DNA of 46,649 bases. Source: GCA-020352575 sp041635475 (GTDB taxonomy: Bacteria; Actinomycetota; Acidimicrobiia; Spongiisociales; JAENVV01). This document shows positions 22,933-32,005 of the stretch, one piece after another. The stretch covers positions 1 through 46,649 of the forward strand of contig JBFKVA010000007.1 in assembly GCA_041635475.1 (NCBI GenBank), given 5' to 3'. A program made the position numbers and the translations under genes. Below the pieces are notes generated by a model. The model made no database searches. It was not told the DNA's origin and was given only the letters and a program-made list of their open reading frames with translations. How positions within the stretch are numbered: the first letter of the stretch is position 1; the number at the start of each line of letters is the position of its first letter.

Positions 22933-25900
22933 CCGTGACCTCCGACCCGCGCCCATCGGTCGCCGAGCTGTCGACGGCTGCCCGCGGCCTCCGATTCGTC
23001 ACCGCCACGAGCCTGTTCGACGGACACGACGCTGCCATCAACATCTTCCGTCGAATCCTCCAGGCGAGCGGAGCCGAGGTCATCCACCTCGGTCACAACC
23101 GCTCGGTCGAGGAGATCGCCACCGCCGCCATCGAGGAGGACGCCGACGGGATCGCCGTCACCTCCTACCAGGGCGGACACATGGAGTTCTTCCGGTTCCT
23201 CCGCGCCCGCCTCGATGAGCTCGGAGGAACCGACGTCCAGGTCTTCGGTGGTGGGGGCGGCACGATTCTGCCAGCCGAGTCCGACGAGCTGGCAGCCGAA
23301 GGCACCGCCCGGCTCTACTCGCCCGACGACGGTCGCAGGATGGGCCTGCAGGGAATGGTCGACGACATGATCGAGCGCGCAGGGACGACCCGGACCCCCC
23401 GCCCGGCCCCCTCCCTGGCAGCGGTGACCTGGGCAGACACCCCTGCCGTGGCGCGGGCCATCTCGGCAATCGAGGACAGCCCGGCCGACAACTTCGAGTT
23501 CCTCTCCGAAGTGGAGGCCAAGGCCGCCAGCTCCTCCGCCCCGGTCCTGGGGATCACGGGAACCGGAGGAGCCGGGAAGTCGTCGCTCATCGACGAGATC
23601 GTCCTGCGGACCTTGCGGGCCACGCCCGACGTGCGCATCGCCGTCATCTCGGTCGATCCGTCGCGCCGACGCACCGGCGGTGCGCTCCTGGGCGACCGGA
23701 TCCGCATGAACGCCATCGGCACCGACCGAGTGTTCATGAGGTCCCTTGCCACCCGCCAGCCCAATCTCGCGCTCTCACCGGCGGTGCACGCCGCGCTGTC
23801 GATCGTCAAGGCCGCCGGGTTCGACCTCGTCATCCTCGAGACCTCCGGGATCGGTCAGTCCGACACCGAGATCGTCGACCACTGCGACGTTTCTCTCTAC
23901 GTCATGACCCCCGACTACGGGGCCGCCAGCCAACTGGAGAAGATCGACATGCTCGACTTCGCCGACGTGGTGGCGATCAACAAGTCGGACAAGGAGGGCG
24001 CCCTCGACGCCCTCCGAGACGTCCGCAAGCAGTACCGGCGCAACCGCGAACTGTGGGAGGCCGCCGACGAGGATCTCCCCGTCCACGCGGTCGTGGCATC
24101 CAGGTTCAACGATGCCGGCGTGACCGCCCTCCACCGCGACCTCATGGCGCTCCTCTCGGCCGAATCCGGCCGCGGATTCGGGGTGATCGACGAGCCCGGG
24201 GAATCGACCTCGGCGGCCATCGTCCCCCCCGAGCGCACCCGCTACCTGTCGGAGATATCCGAAGCGATCCGCACCTACAACACATGGGTTGAAGACCAGG
24301 CCACCTCCGCCGATCGGATCGATCGACTCCGCGCGACGCGTGACGAACTCGACGGAGCGACCGCCGACCACGTCGCCCGGGTGCTGGCCGAGGCCGAGGA
24401 TGCCATCGATCCGTCCAACCTGGCCCGCCTCGAGACGTGGGACGACTTCACCGCCGCCTACGTCGGCGAGACCCACAGCTACGAGGTGCGAGGCAACGCG
24501 ATCACCGTCGACAACCACATCGAGACGCTCTCGGGAACCCGAGTCCCCAAGATCGCGCTGCCCCGCTATCGGGCATGGGGAGATCGGCTTCGCTGGCTCC
24601 TGCAGGAGAACGCTCCCGGACAGTTCCCCTACACGTCGGGCGTGTTCCCCTACAAACGCCGCGGTGAGGACCCCACGCGTATGTTCGCCGGTGAAGGTGG
24701 GGCCGAACAGACGAACCGCAGGTTCCACTATCTCTCCGAGGGGATGCCCGCCATCCGGCTGTCCACCGCGTTCGACTCGGTCACGCTCTACGGCGAGGAC
24801 CCCGATGAGCGGCCCGACATCTACGGCAAGGTGGGCAACTCGGGCGTCTCCATCTCGACCCTGGACGACGCCAAACGGCTCTACTCGGGATTCGACCTCT
24901 GCCACCCGGCGACGTCGGTGTCGATGACCATCAACGGGCCCGCTCCCATCATGTTGGCGTTCTTCCTCAACGCCGCCATCGACCAACAGTGTGAGAAGTA
25001 CATCGTTGCCCACGGTATCGAGGCCGAGGTGAGGGCGCGGATCGAGGAGATCCTCGGCGGCCGTCCCCAACCGACGTACCGCGGGCCGCTCCCGCCCGGC
25101 AACGACGGACTGGGGCTCATGTTGTTGGGGGTGACCGGCGACCAAGTCCTCCCGGCGGACGTCTACGCCGAGATCAGGGAGACCACCCTGCGCACCGTCC
25201 GCGGCACGATCCAGGCTGACATTCTCAAAGAGGACCAAGCCCAGAACACCTGCATCTTCTCCACTGAGTTCAGCCTGCGGATGATGGGCGACATCCAGGA
25301 GTGGTTCATCGACCGGGGCGTGCGCAACTTCTACTCGGTCTCGATCTCGGGCTACCACATGGCCGAGGCCGGCGCCAACCCGATCAGCCAGCTTGCGTTC
25401 ACCCTCGCCAACGGATTCACGTACGTGGAGTACTACCTGTCCCGCGGCATGTCGATCGACGCGTTCGCCCCCAGCCTGTCGTTCTTCTTCTCGAACGGGA
25501 TCGACCCCGAGTACGCCGTCATCGGCCGGGTGGCCCGTCGCATCTGGGCCAAGGCCATGCGGCTTCGCTACGGGGGGAACGAGCTGAGCCAGAAACTCAA
25601 ATACCACATCCAGACGTCGGGCCGGTCGCTCCACGCCCAGGAGATCGAGTTCAACGACATTCGCACGACGCTCCAAGCGCTCTACGCCGTGTACGACAAC
25701 TGCAACAGCCTCCACACCAACGCCTACGACGAAGCGATCACGACACCGACCGAGGAGTCGGTGCGCCGGGCCCTGGCGATCCAACTCATCATCAACCGCG
25801 AGCTCGGACTCGCCAAGAACGAGAACCCGCTCCAGGGTTCCTTCATCATCGAGGAACTCACAGACCTCGTCGAAGAAGCGGTCCTCGCCGAGTTCGACCG

Positions 25901-26300
25901 CCTCACCAGCAGGGGCGGTGTGCTCGGAGCGATGGAACGCCAGTACCAGCGGTCGAAGATCCAGGACGAGTCGATGCGCTACGAACGGCAGAAGGAGAGC
26001 GGCGCCTACCCGATCGTGGGGGTCAACACGTTCCTGTCTGGATCGGGCTCCCCGTTCCAGGTCCCGGAACAGGTGATCCGATCGACGGACGAAGACAAGG
26101 ACCGACAAGTGGCAGCCGTCCGCACGTTCCGTTCCCGGGATCCCAAGCGAACCGGGGACGCGCTCGAGGACGTGGCCAGGGCGGCGGTGGGCGGACGCAA
26201 CGTCTTTGATGCGCTCATGGAGGCGAGCAAGTGGTGCTCGCTGGGGCAGCTGTCCTCTGCGCTGTTCGATGTGGGCGGCCGGTACCGGCGCAACATGTGA
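22929..26300 (+). CDS. icmF: Fused acyl-CoA mutase IcmF (isobutyryl-CoA mutase with built-in G-protein chaperone)
   Basis: A 1123-residue three-part enzyme. Residues 1-150 are the B12-binding domain (FDGHDAAINIFRR with the cobalt-ligand His, then VTSYQGGHMEFF). About 200-420 is a MeaB-type GTPase (P-loop GTGGAGKS, SVDPSRRRTGGALLGDRIRM, LETSGIGQSD, NKSDKEGALDAL). From about 540 is the mutase barrel (GVFPYKRRGEDPTRMFAGEG, GNSGVSISTLDDAKRLYSGF, CHPATSVSMTINGPAPIML). IcmF interconverts isobutyryl- and n-butyryl-CoA with adenosylcobalamin, and related enzymes act on pivalyl/isovaleryl-CoA; which applies is not decided here. Length and order are normal for the family. Confidence 0.93.
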   Translation: MTVTSDPRPSVAELSTAARGLRFVTATSLFDGHDAAINIFRRILQASGAEVIHLGHNRSVEEIATAAIEEDADGIAVTSYQGGHMEFFRFLRARLDELGGTDVQVFGGGGGTILPAESDELAAEGTARLYSPDDGRRMGLQGMVDDMIERAGTTRTPRPAPSLAAVTWADTPAVARAISAIEDSPADNFEFLSEVEAKAASSSAPVLGITGTGGAGKSSLIDEIVLRTLRATPDVRIAVISVDPSRRRTGGALLGDRIRMNAIGTDRVFMRSLATRQPNLALSPAVHAALSIVKAAGFDLVILETSGIGQSDTEIVDHCDVSLYVMTPDYGAASQLEKIDMLDFADVVAINKSDKEGALDALRDVRKQYRRNRELWEAADEDLPVHAVVASRFNDAGVTALHRDLMALLSAESGRGFGVIDEPGESTSAAIVPPERTRYLSEISEAIRTYNTWVEDQATSADRIDRLRATRDELDGATADHVARVLAEAEDAIDPSNLARLETWDDFTAAYVGETHSYEVRGNAITVDNHIETLSGTRVPKIALPRYRAWGDRLRWLLQENAPGQFPYTSGVFPYKRRGEDPTRMFAGEGGAEQTNRRFHYLSEGMPAIRLSTAFDSVTLYGEDPDERPDIYGKVGNSGVSISTLDDAKRLYSGFDLCHPATSVSMTINGPAPIMLAFFLNAAIDQQCEKYIVAHGIEAEVRARIEEILGGRPQPTYRGPLPPGNDGLGLMLLGVTGDQVLPADVYAEIRETTLRTVRGTIQADILKEDQAQNTCIFSTEFSLRMMGDIQEWFIDRGVRNFYSVSISGYHMAEAGANPISQLAFTLANGFTYVEYYLSRGMSIDAFAPSLSFFFSNGIDPEYAVIGRVARRIWAKAMRLRYGGNELSQKLKYHIQTSGRSLHAQEIEFNDIRTTLQALYAVYDNCNSLHTNAYDEAITTPTEESVRRALAIQLIINRELGLAKNENPLQGSFIIEELTDLVEEAVLAEFDRLTSRGGVLGAMERQYQRSKIQDESMRYERQKESGAYPIVGVNTFLSGSGSPFQVPEQVIRSTDEDKDRQVAAVRTFRSRDPKRTGDALEDVARAAVGGRNVFDALMEASKWCSLGQLSSALFDVGGRYRRNM

Positions 26301-26366
26301 GCGGCGGACGGACACGACCCCGATGGGCACGTAGGCTTTCCCCCACCCACCTCAAGACCCGGAACC

Positions 26367-26732
26367 ATGACCACAGGGAGCAAGAAGTCCAAGAAGGCGG
26401 CTGACAATGCGGCGGCCGTTGTCGAGCGCATCGGATCGTGGCCGGAGCCATATCGGAGCATGGGTGTTCGCCTTCATGGGATCGTCATGGACAGTTCGGA
26501 CCTCGACCCCCGGCCGTGGTACGGCATGCCGGGGTACGCCAGGGGGCCGGGCCCGGTACTCGTGTTCTTCCGACACGACGACTACATGACGCTCGGCCTG
26601 ACGGAAAAGGCCACGTTCATCGAGGATGGAAACCCCGACGGGCTCAAGCCGTCGTCGTGGTTCTTCACCGAACTCGACCCCCCGACCGAGGCCCGAATCG
26701 CCGCCATCGTGCGGGACGCCACCCAGGACTGA
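26367..26732 (+). CDS. DUF1801-like small protein
   Basis: A 121-residue protein that resembles the actinobacterial DUF1801/YdhG-related family. A Lys/Ala-rich helical start (SKKSKKAADNAAAVVERI) is followed by LHGIVMDSSDLDPRPWYGMPGYARGPGPVLVFF. Then come YMTLGLTEKATFIEDGNPDG and the terminal WFFTELDPPTEARIAAIV. The PRPWYGMP(A/G)Y motif is characteristic. The biochemical role is unknown. No clear Shine-Dalgarno is seen; TAGGCT at about 26331 could be a -10. The 145 bp after it contain nothing I can identify. Confidence 0.75.
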   Translation: MTTGSKKSKKAADNAAAVVERIGSWPEPYRSMGVRLHGIVMDSSDLDPRPWYGMPGYARGPGPVLVFFRHDDYMTLGLTEKATFIEDGNPDGLKPSSWFFTELDPPTEARIAAIVRDATQD

Positions 26733-26877
26733 CCGACGCTCGTCGAGTCGGCTCGAGCCACGATGGCACACAGAACTGTGGGGCCGATGCCGCTTGGAGC
26801 CCCGAAACCGGCCGTGAACTGCGGTTCCTGTCTCGAAAAGGCTCAAGAGGCATGATCCGCATGACGACAACTCCCCC

Positions 26878-27240
26878 ATGTCAACGCGAATAGGCGAGGC
26901 TCGGGCGAGGCTGCTCGGCTTCGCGGACCAGGACGGTGAGGTCGATCGCCTTGCCGCGGCCCAGTCCACGGCGGTGCTACCGCCCATGGACGAGGTGGCG
27001 GTCAAGGTCAACATCGACGCCTACGCCGATCCCTTCGCGTCCGGCAACGAAGGTGGATTCGACCTCGTGTGGGAGTACGACGAGCCGAAGCCTCCACCGG
27101 CGACCGCCCCTTCGGCGCCGACTCGGTCCAGCCACAGTGCCGGTCCGAGCCACGAGTCATCGCGGGCCGTGGGTCGGATGTGGTCCAACTTCTCCATGAG
27201 CGACGCCGCCTCTGCCGCGCTCGGCCAGCTCGCCGGCTGA
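26878..27240 (+). CDS. Small hypothetical protein
   Basis: A 120-residue protein with no recognised family. It begins with a short helix (IGEARARLLGFAD), has a middle segment with alternating strands (DEVAVKVNIDAYADPF, GGFDLVWEYDEP), a Pro/Ser-rich linker, and a C-terminal helix (MSDAASAALGQLAG). It lacks both a Shine-Dalgarno and the leaderless -10 spacing, so the start is uncertain. It ends 3 bp before the convergent methyltransferase gene. Confidence 0.5.
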   Translation: MSTRIGEARARLLGFADQDGEVDRLAAAQSTAVLPPMDEVAVKVNIDAYADPFASGNEGGFDLVWEYDEPKPPPATAPSAPTRSSHSAGPSHESSRAVGRMWSNFSMSDAASAALGQLAG

Positions 27241-27243
27241 CAT

Positions 27244-28020
27244 TCACCGCTTGGTGACGACCCAGACCTGTTCTGACGGGTAGTCGCGGGCCCATCCCCG
27301 GGACACACTGAACGGCGTTTCGTCGGGGTCGCCGGGGGGAGCCTGCAGTTCGAGGTAACGCTCGACGACCAGACCCGCGGCGGAGAACAGGTCGATCCAC
27401 CCCGACGGGGTGAGACCGAACTCCATCCCTCCAGGGTCGATCGGGACGTGGCGCCAGTCCGAGAGGTGCATGCCGAACCACGGCCGCACCAACGTTCGGA
27501 CCACCGGCGCTCCGTCGACCGGGGTCGTGACCGCCGTGAGCGGGTGGTTGCCAAGGAAGATGAGCCGACCTCCGGACCGCAGAAGGCGTACGGCTTCGGG
27601 GATCCACACGTAGGGGTCACACCAGATGGCCGCCCCGTACTCGCTCACCGCGATGTCGAACGAGGCATCGGGCCTCGGGACCGACTCGGCCGATCCGAGG
27701 ATGAACTCGATGGACAACTCGTGCTCGACCGCCAGGCGGCGGGCGGTGGCCAACTGGTGCTCCGAGATGTCGATCGCCGTGACCGTTGCGCCCCGGCGGG
27801 TCATCCAGGCCGAGACGTACCCGGTGCCGCACCCCAGGTCGATGGCCCGCATCCCTCCCATGTCGACGGGCAGCAGGCCGAGGTCGGACTCGGGGATCCC
27901 CCACATGCCCCACGAGGGTTCGGATGCCCAGGCTCGCTCCCCGGCCGCCACCCAGTCGCCGGCCATGGCGTTCCAGTACCGCCGGTTCTCGGCGACGTGC
28001 TCGGGCAGGTCGTCCATCAT
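27244..28020 (-). CDS. Class I SAM-dependent methyltransferase
   Basis: A 258-residue Rossmann-fold methyltransferase. Motif I is AIDLGCGTGYVSAWM, motif II is TVTAIDISEHQL, the adenine region is EFILGSAESVP, and the post-motif strand is AVRLLRSGGRLIFLGN. The N-terminal ENRRYWNAMAGDWVAAGERAW matches UbiE/Methyltransf_11-type proteins. The acceptor substrate is unknown. Its start overlaps the stop of the MBL gene (ATGA), making it the last gene of the dodecin-MBL-methyltransferase operon. Confidence 0.85.
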   Translation of the reverse strand: MMDDLPEHVAENRRYWNAMAGDWVAAGERAWASEPSWGMWGIPESDLGLLPVDMGGMRAIDLGCGTGYVSAWMTRRGATVTAIDISEHQLATARRLAVEHELSIEFILGSAESVPRPDASFDIAVSEYGAAIWCDPYVWIPEAVRLLRSGGRLIFLGNHPLTAVTTPVDGAPVVRTLVRPWFGMHLSDWRHVPIDPGGMEFGLTPSGWIDLFSAAGLVVERYLELQAPPGDPDETPFSVSRGWARDYPSEQVWVVTKR

Positions 28021-29003
28021 CCGTGCTTGCGGTAGAACCAGTGGTCGGTGCTCAACTCGCGGCGCGCATGGTTCTCGAACCGGAGATACTCGAGATGGGA
28101 CAGCGTCTCACGCAAGGCGAGTCGCTTGTGGAAGAGGTCGAGGTTGGGACGGAAGATGCCCTCCATCACCTGCCAGGCAGTGGCCGGGGTGATGATCTCG
28201 GTCAGCGTGTCGTCCAGGCGCCGCTCGTGGTGAAGGATGATCTGCTCGGCACGGGCCCATCCCCGTTCGACGATGTCACCGTGGGCCGGGTACGTGACAC
28301 CATGCTTGCCGTCGACGATGCGTTGGAGGGATGCGAGGAAGTTGCCGAGCGGATTGGGATCGCGCTCGGGGCCCTCGTACCCGACATAGGGGGTGATACG
28401 GGGAAGAACGTGGTCCCCCGAGAAGAGGGCACCGGTCTCGGAGTCCTTCAGGCAGATGTGGGCGATCTCGTGGCCGGGCGTGTACACGACCTCGAGGGAA
28501 CGATCGGCGCCGACGACGATTCGGTCGCCGTCGGCCACGGTCTCGTGGGGTGGATCGACGATGTGCCACCAGTCGGGTGCGGGTTGGGCACGCTCGAAGA
28601 TCGTCACGAGGTCGTGGGGGGCCCCGTGCTCGGCCGCCAGTTGGGCGAAGGCCGGGCCCCACTGGTCCGGGCTGTTGGCGATACGCAGCCCGAGATCCGC
28701 CCGCTCGTGCATGATGAACCGGCAGTCGGTCTCCGAGATGAGTCGGGGGGCCAGGCCCACGTGGTCGGGATGGAAGTGACTCACGACGAGGGTGTGCAGA
28801 GCCGACAGGTTGTGCCCGAGGTCCCGAAGGCCACTCGTGAGCGCCTCGTGGCCGTCATCTGAGAACACGCCGCAGTCGATGAGGGTGATGCCGTCGGCAT
28901 CGGCAATCACATACGCGTTCACCCAGTCGAGACCGCGGAACGGTATCGGAATGGGGATCTGGCCGATGCCATCCCCAAGGTCACGAGCGGACGTCTGGCT
29001 CAA
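28017..29003 (-). CDS. MBL-fold metallo-hydrolase (glyoxalase II/lactonase-like)
   Basis: A 328-residue metallo-beta-lactamase-fold protein. Metal motif VVSHFHPDHVGLA is at about residues 74-86, a later His ligand is in VVYTPGHEIAHICL, Asp is in LFSGDHVLP, and the last His is in VTYPAHGDIV. The C-terminal about 90 residues (HERRLDDTLTEI and on) are helical, as in the beta-lactamase-like LACTB2/RNA-binding branch and in some lactonases. The substrate is unknown. It overlaps both neighbours by 4 bp (ATGA on each side). Confidence 0.85.
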   Translation of the reverse strand: MSQTSARDLGDGIGQIPIPIPFRGLDWVNAYVIADADGITLIDCGVFSDDGHEALTSGLRDLGHNLSALHTLVVSHFHPDHVGLAPRLISETDCRFIMHERADLGLRIANSPDQWGPAFAQLAAEHGAPHDLVTIFERAQPAPDWWHIVDPPHETVADGDRIVVGADRSLEVVYTPGHEIAHICLKDSETGALFSGDHVLPRITPYVGYEGPERDPNPLGNFLASLQRIVDGKHGVTYPAHGDIVERGWARAEQIILHHERRLDDTLTEIITPATAWQVMEGIFRPNLDLFHKRLALRETLSHLEYLRFENHARRELSTDHWFYRKHG

Positions 29004-29218
29004 TTGTGGGTCGTCTCCCGCACGACGAACGTGATGTCGAGTTCGACGTGGTACCCGATGGGCACGCCGGACGAATCGACGCGCCCGCTCACGTTGACGA
29101 CGTCGAACCGGGTGATCTCGGCAATTGTCTCGGCGGCCCGGGCGAGGACGGTCTTGATGGCGGCTTCGATGCTGCGGTCAGACGTGCCCGCGAGGCGAAC
29201 GGTCTTCGTGATGCTCAT
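29000..29218 (-). CDS. Dodecin-family flavin-binding protein
   Basis: A 72-residue protein matching dodecin: TKTVRLAGTSDRSIEAAIKT, ARAAETIAEITRFDVVNVSG and GYHVELDITFVVRE (beta-alpha-beta-beta). Dodecins form hollow dodecamers that store or buffer flavins or CoA. It is full length for the family. It starts leaderless (TAGGCT six bases before the ATG) and overlaps the MBL gene. Confidence 0.88.
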   Translation of the reverse strand: MSITKTVRLAGTSDRSIEAAIKTVLARAAETIAEITRFDVVNVSGRVDSSGVPIGYHVELDITFVVRETTHN

Positions 29219-29224
29219 GCGTCG

Positions 29225-29230
29225 AGCCTA
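29225..29230 (-). promoter_or_regulatory. -10 hexamer TAGGCT, leaderless promoter of the dodecin operon
   Basis: TAGGCT on the minus strand ends six bases before the ATG at 29218. Confidence 0.5.
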
Positions 29231-29321
29231 TCGGCTCCGAGCCATGAGGAGCGAGGTACGAGGTACGAGGGATGGGTGGGACCTGGGTGGGTCGACGTGT
29301 CGGGTTTCGATGCTTGGTTCC

Positions 29322-29327
29322 TATGCT
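29322..29327 (+). promoter_or_regulatory. -10 hexamer TATGCT, leaderless promoter
   Basis: TATGCT ends six bases before the ATG at 29334. The same gap also contains a short tandem repeat of GAGGTAC near 29253. Confidence 0.5.
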
Positions 29328-29333
29328 CGGGTC

Positions 29334-29954
29334 ATGCCCACTCCATGGTTCGTCGACGACGGCGGCATCCTCATCCGACGGTTCCGGACCGGCGAGTTCG
29401 AGAACAACTCCTACGTCGTCGCGTCCAGGGCCGACGGGACCGCGGTGCTCGTCGATGCATCGTTCGAGCCCGAGGCCATCCTGGCCGAGTGCAGCGACGT
29501 CGACGTGTTGGCGATCCTCTCCACGCACGGTCACTACGACCACGTGATGGCGGCGATGGACGTCAAAGCCGCCCTCGACGTGCCGTTTCGGCTCCACCGT
29601 CTCGATCAGCGTGCCGACATCTGTGACCTTCCGGTCGATGGTTATCTCACCGACGGCGAGCGGATCGCCGTCGGCGAACTGGAGGTCGCGGTCCTCCACA
29701 CCCCCGGCCACACGCCGGGGTCGGTCACGTTCCGCGTCGGACCGCACCTCATCACGGGTGACGCCCTCTTCCCGGGGGGTCCAGGGGCGACACGGTGGGA
29801 CTACAGCAGCTTCGAGACCGCCATTGCTTCGATACGTGATCGGTTGTTCGTGCTCGGCGACGAGACCGGCGTGTACCCCGGCCACGGGGACATGATGACC
29901 ACGGTGGGGATCGAGCGCCCCTCGTTGGGGGAGTGGATCGCCCGAGGGTGGTGA
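29334..29954 (+). CDS. MBL-fold hydrolase, glyoxalase II-like
   Basis: A 206-residue hydroxyacylglutathione-hydrolase-like protein. Opening NNSYVVASRADGTAVLVDAS is followed by the metal motif LSTHGHYDHVMA. Further ligands lie in LHTPGHTPGSVTF and LITGDALFPGG, with the terminal GVYPGHGDMMTTV. The lack of the long C-terminal helical domain of classical glyoxalase II places it with the small thiol-ester hydrolases of the mycothiol or persulfide type (inference). Upstream open frame rejected; the ATG at 29334 has the leaderless spacing. Confidence 0.85.
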   Translation: MPTPWFVDDGGILIRRFRTGEFENNSYVVASRADGTAVLVDASFEPEAILAECSDVDVLAILSTHGHYDHVMAAMDVKAALDVPFRLHRLDQRADICDLPVDGYLTDGERIAVGELEVAVLHTPGHTPGSVTFRVGPHLITGDALFPGGPGATRWDYSSFETAIASIRDRLFVLGDETGVYPGHGDMMTTVGIERPSLGEWIARGW

Positions 29955-29964
29955 AGCAGGCGGC

Positions 29965-30597
29965 TCAGCTCTCGTGGCGCCGGCGGAGTTCAGCCGTGGT
30001 CAGGGCCGGGTCGACGCCTCGCTCGGCGAGGGTCACGAGGAGGTGATAGACGACGTCGGCGACCTCCTCGGCGAGACGTTCGTCGTCGTCCACGCCTGCC
30101 GCGTGGTTCTTGGCGGCGATGAGGACCTCCGTTGCCTCTTCGACGACCTTGCGGGCTGCCAGGTCGGGTCCGGCCTCGGCCAGGAGGCTCGTATAGGACC
30201 CCGCGGGGCGGTCTCTGACCCGGGAGGCGATGACCGACCACAACGTCTCGAGGAACCCGAATCGCAGGGCGGGCTGGCCGAAGCACGAGTTGGTGCCGGT
30301 GTGGCAGGTGGGCCCATCGGGGATGGCCCGAATGAGGAGGGTGTCGCCATCGCAGTCCGCCGTGATGGAGGTGACGGCGAGCCGGTTGCCACTCGTTTCG
30401 CCCTTGGTCCAGAGCTCCTTTCGGGAGCGGCTCCAGAACGTGACGAGGCCCGACGACCGCGTGGTCTCGAAGGCCTCTCGGTTCATGTACCCGAGCATGC
30501 GCACGGTGCCCTCGATGTCCTGGATGATCGCCGGGATGAGGCCGTCGGAGCCGGGGATGAGCGTGTCCCACGCGGGTGGTTGGGGTTGTGGTGTCAT
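29965..30597 (-). CDS. hisIE: Bifunctional phosphoribosyl-AMP cyclohydrolase / phosphoribosyl-ATP pyrophosphohydrolase
   Basis: A 210-residue fusion. The N-terminal HisI part has VRMLGYMNREAFETT, TFWSRSRKELWTKGETSGN, and the zinc/metal motif CDGDTLLIRAIPDGPTCHTG then NSCF. The C-terminal HisE part (about 115-210) has SYTSLLAEAG, ARKVVEEATEVLIAAKN and LAEEVADVVYHLLV, the MazG-like metal site. It carries out steps 2 and 3 of histidine synthesis. The start overlaps the hisF stop (ATGA). It is the last gene of the operon. Confidence 0.95.
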   Translation of the reverse strand: MTPQPQPPAWDTLIPGSDGLIPAIIQDIEGTVRMLGYMNREAFETTRSSGLVTFWSRSRKELWTKGETSGNRLAVTSITADCDGDTLLIRAIPDGPTCHTGTNSCFGQPALRFGFLETLWSVIASRVRDRPAGSYTSLLAEAGPDLAARKVVEEATEVLIAAKNHAAGVDDDERLAEEVADVVYHLLVTLAERGVDPALTTAELRRRHES

Positions 30598-31358
30598 GGC
30601 TCCATCCTCATCGGCAGGCCGGCGTCGGCCATGGCTCGTTTCACGTCGCGGATCTCGATCTCCTTGCGATGGAAGATGGAAGCAGCGAGCACGGCGTCGG
30701 CGCCTCCCTCGGTGGCTGCCTCCACGCAATGTTCGATCGTGCCGGCGCCGCCCGAGGCAATGACCGGCACCTCCACCCGGGCCTTGACGGCCCGGAGGAG
30801 GTCCAGGTGGAATCCGTCCTTGGTACCGTCCCGATCGATGGAGGTGAGGAGGATCTCCCCTGCCCCCAGGTCGGCACCCCTCCGGGCCCATGCCACGGCA
30901 TCGAGGCCGGTCGGGGTGCGGCCACCGTTGACGTAGACCTCGAAGGTACCCGGCTCCCGCTCCAGGGCATCGATGGAGAGCACGACGCACTGCGAGCCGA
31001 ACCGGCGAGCGCACTCGGTGAGGACGTCGGGGGAGCGGACGGCGGCGGTGTTCATGCCGACCTTGTCGGCTCCCGCCCGCAGCACGGCCTGCATGTCATC
31101 GGGGGTGCGGACTCCCCCTGCCACCGCCAGGGGGATGAACACCTCGGAGGCGGTGCGGCGGACGGTGTCGAGGGTGATCCCTCGGCCTTCCGGCGAGGCG
31201 CCGATGTCGAGGAACACCACCTCGTCGGCCCCTTCGGCCGCGTACCTGGCGGCCAACTCCACGGGGTCGCCCTCGTCGGTGAGGTTGACGAAGTTGACCC
31301 CCTTGACGACCCGCCCGTCCTTGACGTCGAGGCAGGGGATGATCCGCTTCATGAGCAT
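30594..31358 (-). CDS. hisF: Imidazole glycerol phosphate synthase, cyclase subunit
   Basis: A 254-residue TIM barrel. KRIIPCLDVKDGRVVKGVNF carries the first catalytic Asp, and TSIDRDGTKDGF the second. Phosphate sites are AVAGGVRTPDD and IASGGAGTIEH. With HisH it makes imidazole glycerol phosphate and AICAR from PRFAR and glutamine-derived ammonia. The first ATG (31358) overlaps the hisH stop (TGATG) and has GGAGG seven bases upstream. A second ATG lies at 31352. Confidence 0.96.
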   Translation of the reverse strand: MLMKRIIPCLDVKDGRVVKGVNFVNLTDEGDPVELAARYAAEGADEVVFLDIGASPEGRGITLDTVRRTASEVFIPLAVAGGVRTPDDMQAVLRAGADKVGMNTAAVRSPDVLTECARRFGSQCVVLSIDALEREPGTFEVYVNGGRTPTGLDAVAWARRGADLGAGEILLTSIDRDGTKDGFHLDLLRAVKARVEVPVIASGGAGTIEHCVEAATEGGADAVLAASIFHRKEIEIRDVKRAMADAGLPMRMEP

Positions 31359-32005
31359 CACCCCACCTCCATGCGTTGTGGGGTCGTCTCTTCGAGACAG
31401 ACGGATCGGACCCAGTTGGAGAGCACCGCGAGGCCGGCTCGGCCCGACCGTTCGGGATGGAACTGGGTCCCGACCACGTTGGCCCGCCGGGCGGCTGCAC
31501 AGAAGGTCGAGCCATGCTCGGCGGTGGCGATCGTGAGGAGAGGATCGGTGGGGACCGGCGCGAACGAGTGGACGAAGTAGAACGGAGTCGAGTCGTCGAG
31601 ACCGGCGAAGATCGGATCGGCAACCGTGAACGTGACCGGGTTCCAGCCCATGTGGGGCAGGGTGGGCGCGCCACGCAGGCGTTCCACCCGCCCGGCGAAC
31701 ATCCCAAGGCACGGCTCATCGTCCTCGTCGGAGGTCTCGAGGAACACCTGGAAACCGACGCAGATCCCCAACAGCGGTTGGGTGAGGCCACGGATGGGAT
31801 CGATGAGCCCCTCCGCCCTGAGGTTGCGCATGGCTGCCCCGGTGTGCCCCACCCCCGGGAGCACGACCCCGTCGGCCTTCGTGAGGTCGGCGGCGTGGGT
31901 GGTGACCGTGACGTCGGCCCCCACGGCCCGCAGGGCGTTGGCCACGGACACGAGGTTGCCGGCGCCGTGGTCGATGATGGCGATCCGGGCCCGGTTCCCC
32001 GTCAC
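31358..32005 (-). CDS. hisH: Imidazole glycerol phosphate synthase, glutaminase subunit
   Basis: A 215-residue class I glutamine amidotransferase. IAIIDHGAGNLVSVANAL opens the fold; the nucleophile Cys is in LLGICVGFQVFLE. The catalytic His/Glu are in GTQFHPERSG. The usual LPGVGHTGAAM loop is present. It starts with GTG at 32005, overlapping the hisB stop (GTGA), with AAGGGGAG upstream. It supplies ammonia to HisF encoded next. Confidence 0.95.
   Translation of the reverse strand: MTGNRARIAIIDHGAGNLVSVANALRAVGADVTVTTHAADLTKADGVVLPGVGHTGAAMRNLRAEGLIDPIRGLTQPLLGICVGFQVFLETSDEDDEPCLGMFAGRVERLRGAPTLPHMGWNPVTFTVADPIFAGLDDSTPFYFVHSFAPVPTDPLLTIATAEHGSTFCAAARRANVVGTQFHPERSGRAGLAVLSNWVRSVCLEETTPQRMEVG

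Noticed and set aside
23775..26330. An 851-codon open frame on the minus strand
   Set aside because: It is antisense to icmF, made of low-complexity Val/Arg/Gly/Asp-rich sequence typical of shadows in GC-rich DNA, and has no recognisable motif.
27008..27607. Two 199-codon minus-strand frames across the small hypothetical and the methyltransferase
   Set aside because: They run through the methyltransferase in the wrong frame, with strong Arg/Pro bias and no motif.
29249..29266. Tandem GAGGTAC-like repeat
   Set aside because: Only two short units in a promoter gap; no inverted symmetry or further copies.
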